DNA from: Leucobacter sp.
GTDB taxonomy: Bacteria > Actinomycetota > Actinomycetes > Actinomycetales > Microbacteriaceae
Direction: 5' to 3'
Assembly (NCBI GenBank): GCA_012510755.1
Contig: JAAZHL010000101.1
Coordinates: 1-5,890 of the forward strand
Length of the DNA: 5,890 nt
Shown here piece after piece: positions 1 to 5,205 of this stretch; positions within the stretch are counted from its first letter, which is position 1, and every line of letters begins with the position of its first letter. The translations under genes were made by a program, and so were the position numbers. Under the pieces are notes generated by a model. That model searched no databases. It worked only from the letters and a program-made list of their open reading frames with translations, and was not told the DNA's origin.

Positions 1-7
1 CGTTTAC

Positions 8-53
8 TCGATGCACACCAAGCTGACGATATATCGCATTACGTTCGATACAC
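8..53 (+). promoter_or_regulatory. possible promoter/operator region before the transporter operon
   Basis: This short non-coding stretch precedes the first gene. TACGTT at 40-45 fits the actinobacterial TANNNT -10 pattern and ends eight bases before the GTG start at 54, which would put transcription start at or next to the start codon. I see no convincing -35 element. Two possible protein-binding patterns lie here: a perfect 10-base palindrome CGATATATCG at 27-36, and an imperfect direct repeat, TCGATGCAC at 8-16 and TCGATACAC at 45-53. Neither looks like a known iron-regulator box (DtxR/IdeR or Fur). Motifs this short arise by chance, so this is tentative. Confidence 0.25.
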
Positions 54-1064
54 GTGCTGCAAAAAACCATATCTGCCGAGTCCATCGAGATTCGTGGGCT
101 GTCGCGAATCTTCGCAGATGGCAGCGGCTTGCACCCCACCGATCTGCACCTGCGTGCTGGTGAGTTCATCAGTGTGCTTGGCCCGTCAGGGTGCGGCAAG
201 TCGACCCTGCTGCGATGTGTTGCTGGGCTCGAGACTCCGCAAAGCGGAAGCATTCAGTTTGGCGACCGTACCGTCTACGACTCGCAGGCCCAAACCGTGG
301 TGCCCCCGCGCAAACGCGGCCTTGGCATGGTGTTTCAAGACCTCGCGCTGTGGCCGCATTTGAGCGCAGCCGAGAACGTCGCTTTCACGCTGCGTGTCGC
401 ACGCCGCCCCAAAGCAGAGATCACCCAACGGGTGGCTGAGGCGCTCGAGCTCGTCGGCCTCGCGCAGTTCTCGCAGAAGATGCCACACCAGCTCTCGGGC
501 GGGCAGCAACAGCGCGTCGCCATCGCGCGCGCCATTGTTGGTCGCCCCTCGATCTTGCTCATGGATGAGCCATTCTCTGCACTCGATGCGGCCCTGCGGC
601 TGCAGTTGCGCGACGAACTACGCAAACTGACCAAGTCGCTCGGCCTTACGACCCTCTACGTCACCCACGATCAGGCTGAAGCAATGGCAATGTCTGATCG
701 CATTGCCGTGATGCAGCTCGGCCGAGTGCGTCAACTCTCAAGCCCCGAAGAGCTCTATCTGCGGCCAGCAGACCAGTTCGTGGCGAGTTTCATTGGGCGC
801 TGCAACTGGCTGCCAGAGCCTTCGCGCGGGGTGCGCCCCGAGCACGTGCAAGTGCACCTGACGTCTCACACCGTGCCCGCAGATTCCGTCGTGTTGCACG
901 CCACGGTGACCTCGTGCGCCTACACCGGCGGCCTGTATGCGCTCACCGCAGAGGTCGCGGGGGCACCGACGAGCTGGATCCTCGAGCACAGCGAACGCAT
1001 CGAACCGGGCACCGAGATCACCCTCGCGATCGCCGAGCACCATGTCATGACGGTGCCCGCGTAA
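54..1064 (+). CDS. ABC transporter ATP-binding protein, FbpC/PotA-like with TOBE domain
   Basis: This 336-residue protein is the cytoplasmic ATPase that powers the importer encoded by the next two genes. The nucleotide-binding domain spans about residues 10-250. It has Walker A GPSGCGKST (43-51), Q-loop Gln95, signature LSGGQQQ (147-153), Walker B ILLMDE (167-172), D-loop SALD (175-178) and switch His205, so all catalytic elements are intact. A short TOBE-type domain follows, with the family-typical VRPEHV at 260-265. The length and layout fit the FbpC/PotA/phosphonate/thiamine group of ATPases. The start is GTG at 54: an in-frame stop lies at 24-26 and no ATG or other GTG falls between. No Shine-Dalgarno sequence is visible before it, so translation may be leaderless. 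The substrate cannot be read from this subunit. Confidence 0.95.
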   Translation: MLQKTISAESIEIRGLSRIFADGSGLHPTDLHLRAGEFISVLGPSGCGKSTLLRCVAGLETPQSGSIQFGDRTVYDSQAQTVVPPRKRGLGMVFQDLALWPHLSAAENVAFTLRVARRPKAEITQRVAEALELVGLAQFSQKMPHQLSGGQQQRVAIARAIVGRPSILLMDEPFSALDAALRLQLRDELRKLTKSLGLTTLYVTHDQAEAMAMSDRIAVMQLGRVRQLSSPEELYLRPADQFVASFIGRCNWLPEPSRGVRPEHVQVHLTSHTVPADSVVLHATVTSCAYTGGLYALTAEVAGAPTSWILEHSERIEPGTEITLAIAEHHVMTVPA

Positions 1065-1104
1065 CAACCACACACAAGAAGAACACACACAAAGAAAGAA
1101 GCAC
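1065..1104 (+). promoter_or_regulatory. T-free intergenic leader with purine-rich ribosome-binding region
   Basis: The 40 bases between the ATPase stop and the binding-protein ATG contain no T at all. They are mostly A and C, with G only in short purine runs. The last run, AAAGAAAGAAG, ends a few bases before the ATG and is the only candidate ribosome-binding site; it is a weak anti-Shine-Dalgarno match. RNA with no U and few G can hardly fold, so this leader would keep the ATG open. That suits a highly translated binding protein (inference). Confidence 0.5.
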
Positions 1105-2175
1105 ATGAATCGGTCATTCCGTTCAATCGCTGGCCTCGCACTTGCTGGCCTCACCGTCGCGGCACTCACCGCCTGCGGGTCTGTCACGAGCGACGACAAC
1201 GCCGCCTCGGTCAACCCCGCTGCACCCGCCGAGCCCGACCTCACCTGGGTCGCTCCCGAGGGCCTCGAAGGCAGCCTCACGCTCTACGCCGCGAACCCGC
1301 AGGGCCTGAACGACAAGCTGATCGAAGAGTTCAGCGCCGCCACCGGCGTCACAGTTGATATCTTCGCCGACACCACCGGCAAGATCACCGCAAAGCTTGA
1401 CGCTGAGTGGGAGAACCCGCAGGCCGACGTCGTCTACCTCGCGTCATGGTCGCCCGCGGCCGCCTACGCAGCAGACGGCCGCCTGCTCGACCACACCCCC
1501 CAATTCGCTGACTCAGTGCACCCGGCATGGGTGGGCGACGGCTTCACCGGCCGCGATGGCTCGGCTCTCTCGCTCGTCGTCAACACCAATGTGGCTACCC
1601 AGACCCCAAGCGACTGGGCCGACCTCGCCGCACCCGAGTTCACCGACCAGGTGATTATGCCTGATCCTCGTGAATCTGGCACGGCTCGCGACCTGATCGC
1701 AGCGATGGTTGCCGACTTCGGCGAAGACGAAACCTGGGAGCTGTTCGATTCACTCTTCGAGAACGGCCTCGTCGTGCAGGGCGCAAACGGCCCCGCGCTT
1801 GACGACGTGATCGCTGGCTCACACGCAGTGGTGCTCGGCGGCGTCGACTACTCGGCCTACTCGGCGATCGGCAAGGGCGAATCGCTTGAGGTGGTCATTC
1901 CTTCGTCGGGCACGACCGTGTCGCCTCGCCCAGTCTTCATTCTCGAGAGCACACAGAACCCCGACGCAGCCAAGGCGTTCGTTGACTTCATGTTCTCGCA
2001 GCAGGGCCAAGAGGCGTCTGCGAACGCAAACATGATCCCCGCGCAACCCTCGGTCGCACCGAAGGCTGGCAACCTCGCACTCGACGAGGTGCCGCTGCTG
2101 AACGTCACCACCGAGCAGCTCGCAGCGACCGGCAAGGACCTGCTCGAGGTCTTCGTCGAGCGCTACCTCAGCTAA
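1105..2175 (+). CDS. ABC transporter substrate-binding lipoprotein, FbpA/SBP_bac_6-like
   Basis: This 356-residue extracellular, membrane-anchored receptor delivers substrate to the permease encoded next. A lipoprotein signal is clear: MNRSF with Arg3 and Arg6, a hydrophobic stretch at 9-22, and lipobox LTAC with Cys24 as the lipidated residue. A polar linker (25-53) follows. The binding fold starts near residue 57 and has family landmarks: first strand SLTLYAAN (57-64), DVVYLAS (108-114), DPRESGTARD (187-196), and the late segment at 272-303 ending in the PDAAKAFVDFMFSQQG run (286-301). Iron-binding FbpA proteins carry two adjacent tyrosines late in the chain; here the corresponding place reads DY (248-249, in VDYSAY), and I see no His after the first strand. 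The substrate is therefore unassigned; phosphonates, sugar phosphates, thiamine or polyamines remain possible. Codon use is very biased: all Phe are TTC, all Tyr TAC, all Lys AAG, and there is no TTG Leu. This points to high expression. Confidence 0.92.
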   Translation: MNRSFRSIAGLALAGLTVAALTACGSVTSDDNAASVNPAAPAEPDLTWVAPEGLEGSLTLYAANPQGLNDKLIEEFSAATGVTVDIFADTTGKITAKLDAEWENPQADVVYLASWSPAAAYAADGRLLDHTPQFADSVHPAWVGDGFTGRDGSALSLVVNTNVATQTPSDWADLAAPEFTDQVIMPDPRESGTARDLIAAMVADFGEDETWELFDSLFENGLVVQGANGPALDDVIAGSHAVVLGGVDYSAYSAIGKGESLEVVIPSSGTTVSPRPVFILESTQNPDAAKAFVDFMFSQQGQEASANANMIPAQPSVAPKAGNLALDEVPLLNVTTEQLAATGKDLLEVFVERYLS

Positions 2176-2181
2176 TACCTC

Positions 2182-2188
2182 AGGAAGG
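2182..2188 (+). promoter_or_regulatory. ribosome-binding site for the permease start
   Basis: AGGAAGG is the best Shine-Dalgarno match near this gene. It sits 12 bases before GTG 2201, slightly far but usable. It supports 2201 over the alternative in-frame GTG at 2261, whose upstream bases are locked in a hairpin. Confidence 0.55.
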
Positions 2189-2200
2189 CGCATTCTCGCC

Positions 2201-3997
2201 GTGACACCCCCGCAAGAATCATCGCAGGGCGGCTCCCGGGCAACTCCGGGTGGCCGCCCTGTGGCGACGGCAGACACACACAGCACGGGCACCACGCGCA
2301 CCCCGCGCACCACGGGCAACGCACGAACCACACCCGCCGCACTCGCGCCCCGCACCTCGGGCGGCACCCTCACACTGTTGGTCATTCTGCTGATCGCGGT
2401 CGCGGCGCCCCTCGTCGCCGTGCTCGCACGAGCGGTGACTGGCTACAACGGTCAACCCTCGGCGCTGCCCGCGCTCGTCGACCCGCGCAACCTTGAGACA
2501 CTCGGCAACACAGTGCTGCTGGGTGTCATGGTGGTGGTGCTGGCGACGGTGATGGCGGCTCCGCTCGCGTTCGCGATGTCGTGGACGCGCATGCGCGAAC
2601 ACCAGTGGATCGACGTGCTGCTCATGGTGCCGTTCATGACGCCGCCGTATGTGATGTCGTTGGCGTGGCTCGATTTCGTGCGTGTCAACGGGCTGGCTGA
2701 GCAGTTGTTCGGGCCGGTCGGTGTGGGCATGCGGCACATGATCGAGTCGCCGTTTGGTATGGCGTTTGTGATGGCGAGCGAGGTTTTCACGTTTCTCTAT
2801 CTGATTCTGCGCAACCATCTTGATTCGATTCCTGCGAGCCTCGATGAGGCCGCGCAGACTGCGGGTGCTTCGGCTCGGCAGCGGTTTCGGTTGATCGTCG
2901 CGCCGCTGTCGACCACGGCGTTTTCGCTCGGCGCGCTGATTGTGTTCATTCGCGCGGCCGGCGAGTTTGGCACGCCGGTGACCCTCGGCAACAAGATCGG
3001 CTTTCGCGTGCTCGTTTCTGAGATTTACGCGGCCGTCACGATTGACCCCCTCGACTTTCCGACCGCCGCGGCGCTCTCGAGCGTGCTGCTCGCGCTCGGC
3101 ATCACGGTGTGGGGAGTGCAACAGTGGGTGTCGCGCAAGCCGACCCCGTTTGGCGGGAGGGCGGCACGTCGCACGACGGTGTCGTTGCACCCGACTGCGC
3201 GGGCGGGCGCATGGGGCTGGCTGGCCCTCGTGATCACGCTGAGCGTGCTGATTCCCTACGTCGCAATCTTTCTCGGCGCGATGACGATTTTGCGCTCGCA
3301 ACCGCTCAGCCTCGACAATCTCACGTTCGACTACTTCGCCTTGGTCATGCAGCCCGGCGCGGGTCTCACGCCGCTGCAGAACAGTGCCACGCTGGCCCTG
3401 ATTTCTGCGACGGTGGCGACGGCGCTGGGGGTGGCGAGTGCGCTCGCAATTGCGCGGTTGAAACGGCGGTGGTCGGGCAGGTTGATCTATTTTCTTTCGG
3501 TCGCGTCTGACACGATTCCGGCGATTGTGCTCGCGATTGGGTTCATTTTCTTGTGGAACTCCCCCTGGCTGCCAGTCACCCCCTACAACACCCCGTTGAT
3601 GCTCGTGATCGGGTATGTTGTGGTGGTGCTGCCGATGATTGTTCAGAACGTCAAAAACTCGCGCGATTCGATTGACGACCGGTTGCTTGAGGCAGCCACG
3701 ATCAGCGGAGCGAGCGGCTGGTACACGCTGCGCCGCATCATGTTGCCGTTGCTTTTGCCTGGCATCATTACCGGCTGGTTGCTCGGGTTTTTGCTTGCGC
3801 TGCGCGAGGTGGTGTTTTCGTCGCTGGTGCGGCCGGCGGCGCTCGATCTGCTCTCGCCGTGGATCATGAGCGAGTTCGATCAGGGGCATCGCGCTGAGGC
3901 GATGGCGATGACCGTGATTGGCGTGCTGGGTTCGGTCGTGGTGCTGGTGGTCGTTGACACGCTGCGGCGGCGTCGCGAGGCGGTACGGCGCGCGTGA
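2201..3997 (+). CDS. fused two-module ABC transporter permease (FbpB/PhnU2-like)
   Basis: This 598-residue inner-membrane protein forms the whole channel: two binding-protein-dependent permease modules of about six helices each are fused in one chain. Hydrophobic segments lie near 56-80, 104-127, 138-160, 187-203, 240-255, 287-307, 338-361, 396-416, 431-451, 466-481, 517-534 and 570-585. Each module has the EAA loop that docks on the ATPase: DEAAQTAG (215-222) followed by LIVAPL (231-236), and LEAATISG (496-503) followed by RIMLPL (512-517). Fused permeases are usual in the Fe3+ and 2-aminoethylphosphonate transporter families. The odd part is the N-terminus: about 52 residues rich in Thr, Pro, Gly, Arg and Ala come before the first helix, with no recognisable domain. 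The first 20 codons contain a strong hairpin, so GTG 2261 (residue 21) is an alternative start. TTG and TTT codons become common from about 2650, unlike the binding-protein gene. The stop overlaps the next start (GTGA). Confidence 0.94.
   Translation: MTPPQESSQGGSRATPGGRPVATADTHSTGTTRTPRTTGNARTTPAALAPRTSGGTLTLLVILLIAVAAPLVAVLARAVTGYNGQPSALPALVDPRNLETLGNTVLLGVMVVVLATVMAAPLAFAMSWTRMREHQWIDVLLMVPFMTPPYVMSLAWLDFVRVNGLAEQLFGPVGVGMRHMIESPFGMAFVMASEVFTFLYLILRNHLDSIPASLDEAAQTAGASARQRFRLIVAPLSTTAFSLGALIVFIRAAGEFGTPVTLGNKIGFRVLVSEIYAAVTIDPLDFPTAAALSSVLLALGITVWGVQQWVSRKPTPFGGRAARRTTVSLHPTARAGAWGWLALVITLSVLIPYVAIFLGAMTILRSQPLSLDNLTFDYFALVMQPGAGLTPLQNSATLALISATVATALGVASALAIARLKRRWSGRLIYFLSVASDTIPAIVLAIGFIFLWNSPWLPVTPYNTPLMLVIGYVVVVLPMIVQNVKNSRDSIDDRLLEAATISGASGWYTLRRIMLPLLLPGIITGWLLGFLLALREVVFSSLVRPAALDLLSPWIMSEFDQGHRAEAMAMTVIGVLGSVVVLVVVDTLRRRREAVRRA
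2226..2260 (+). other. strong imperfect RNA hairpin at the binding-protein/permease boundary
   Basis: The arms 2226-2240 and 2245-2260 pair over 15 base pairs. Two of these are G-U (2234:2252 and 2240:2245), there is one bulged T at 2251, and the loop is CAAC (2241-2244). The outer eight pairs, AGGGCGGC with GCCGCCCT, are perfect. The stem begins 51 bases after the binding-protein stop and ends at the base before an in-frame GTG at 2261. No T-tract follows, so this is not a standard intrinsic terminator. A role as a 3'-end stabiliser of the upstream message or as a brake on permease translation is inference. Confidence 0.6.
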
Positions 3998-4836
3998 GCG
4001 TGGCGGGGGCGCACGACGGGGGCATTGGTATGGGCGACGAGGATCGCACAGCCCTTTCTCTCACACCGCAGCCGGTGCGGGTCGCTGTGGTCGGTGATGT
4101 GCACCTCGGCGCGCCCCTGCGGCAGCTCGACCTGGCGGGCAGTGCTGCACGACTGCGCGAGGTGGCCTACGCTGCGGCTGAGCGTCTGATCGCGACGGTG
4201 AGTACCGCGCGGCCCGATGCGGTGTTGCTCACGGGCGACCTGTTTGATCGCGGTGACGGGTCTGACACCGCGCTCGCGCTGGCGCAGCGCATGGTGGATG
4301 AGTGGTGTGTCGGCGAGAGGCCGGTGGTGGCGATTGGCGGCAACCATGACGCCGAGAGCGACTTGCCTGGTCGGCTGCGGTTGCCGCGGTCGGCGCACTG
4401 GTTCGCGGCCGAGCAACCATCAACGCTCGAGTTGCCTGCTCTGGGGCTCGCCGTGCACGGGGTGTCGGTGCGCGAGCGTGATGACGTGCGGCGCGTGTTT
4501 GAGGCCTACCCCGAGCCGGTGGCCGGGGCATTCAACATTGCCATGCTGCATTCGAGTCTCGATCTCGCGTTCAGCAAGCGGGTGTGTCTGCCGGTGGGGC
4601 TCGACGAGTTGCGTGGCGATGAGCGTTATGACGCGTGGGCGCTTGGTCACGTGCACCGACGCTTGGTGCTGCATGAGAAGCCACTCATTGCCTACCCTGG
4701 CGGGGCGCATGCGCAGAGCGAGAACGGTTCGGGCGCCCGCGGGTTCGCGATGTTTGAGATTGGGGCTGACCGTTCGGCTCGGGTCACCGAGGTCGATGTG
4801 GCGCTTGAAGTCCCAGCACCCAGGTGGGGCCGCTAG
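3994..4836 (+). CDS. SbcD/YhaO-like calcineurin-type metallophosphoesterase
   Basis: This predicted cytoplasmic protein (280 residues from GTG 3994) is a two-metal phosphoesterase. All metal-site motifs are visible in order: GDVHLG (34-39), GDLFDRG (81-87), GNHD (116-119), LHSS (185-188) and GHVH (218-221). YPGG (234-237) and the Ser/Asn/Gly-rich turn after it resemble the end of the catalytic domain in Mre11/SbcD/YhaO nucleases. It lacks the extra C-terminal capping region of full SbcD (about 400 residues), and no SbcC-type ATPase lies in the window. Nuclease or small-molecule phosphoesterase activity are both possible. GTG 3994 shares GTGA with the permease stop, implying translational coupling. 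ATG 4030 (residue 13), seven bases after a GGGGG run, is an alternative start that removes a non-conserved-looking tail; the domain itself begins near residue 28. There is no signal peptide or membrane segment. Confidence 0.88.
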   Translation: MSVAGAHDGGIGMGDEDRTALSLTPQPVRVAVVGDVHLGAPLRQLDLAGSAARLREVAYAAAERLIATVSTARPDAVLLTGDLFDRGDGSDTALALAQRMVDEWCVGERPVVAIGGNHDAESDLPGRLRLPRSAHWFAAEQPSTLELPALGLAVHGVSVRERDDVRRVFEAYPEPVAGAFNIAMLHSSLDLAFSKRVCLPVGLDELRGDERYDAWALGHVHRRLVLHEKPLIAYPGGAHAQSENGSGARGFAMFEIGADRSARVTEVDVALEVPAPRWGR

Positions 4837-4845
4837 GCTGCACGG

Positions 4846-5205
4846 GTGAAGATTTCGAGCGAGCGCATGGAGCATCTGCGTCACCTTGCTCGCATCGAGC
4901 GCACCGCCATCATGGAGTTTCGTGGGCGTGAGGGTGAAGACCCGCTCGCGACCCTCGCCGAGCTGCCGAGCATCGATGAGCTGGTGGTCTATGAACTGCG
5001 AGACGAGATGCTCGAGGGACGGGGCCAGATGGCAGAGTTCGCGCTCGCCAGGCTCGCGGCGAGTGGCACGAGCGACGAGGCGGCCGTGCACCGGTCAAAC
5101 GCTGATCAAGTCGAGTTTGAGCTCTTGCGTGAGATCGCGGCGAATAACCCCGAGCTTACGGTTGCGGTGTGGCTTGTGGCTGATCGGCTCGAGCTGCAGC
5201 AGTGA
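4846..5205 (+). CDS. small acidic protein of unknown function
   Basis: I do not recognise this 119-residue protein. It is rich in Glu, Asp, Ala, Leu and Arg, looks mostly helical, has no Cys, and has no membrane segment or signal peptide. Stretches such as 1-26 and 45-72 alternate charged and hydrophobic residues, as in soluble helical bundles. It starts nine bases after the phosphoesterase stop, so it is probably co-translated with it. The GTG at 4846 has no clear Shine-Dalgarno sequence close by; ATG 4867 (residue 8), preceded by the purine-rich GAGCGAG, is an equally good start. Its last 50 bases overlap the opposing membrane-protein gene tail-to-tail. Coding status rests on length, codon style and tight spacing, not on homology. 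Confidence 0.72.
   Translation: MKISSERMEHLRHLARIERTAIMEFRGREGEDPLATLAELPSIDELVVYELRDEMLEGRGQMAEFALARLAASGTSDEAAVHRSNADQVEFELLREIAANNPELTVAVWLVADRLELQQ

Noticed and set aside
5..53. Iron-responsive DtxR/IdeR or Fur box upstream of the transporter
   Set aside because: The bases do not match the 19-base iron-box consensus of either regulator; the palindrome here is a different, shorter sequence.
738..1280. Minus-strand open frame across the ATPase/receptor junction
   Set aside because: It covers the TOBE domain, the T-free leader and the signal peptide of two well-supported genes, and has no recognisable motif of its own.
2261..2345. Repetitive CA/CG-rich stretch at the permease start, considered as a tandem repeat
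   Set aside because: No unit repeats in register. It is simply Thr/Arg/Pro codon bias in a low-complexity protein tail.
2219..3889. Long open frame (556 codons) on the minus strand opposite the permease
   Set aside because: Its product is full of Arg, His and Gln with no domain-like order, as expected for the mirror of GC-rich codons. The plus strand encodes an unmistakable permease.
4420..5091. Minus-strand open frame opposite the phosphoesterase and small gene
   Set aside because: Product has no recognisable motifs and the opposite strand carries clear phosphoesterase motifs.
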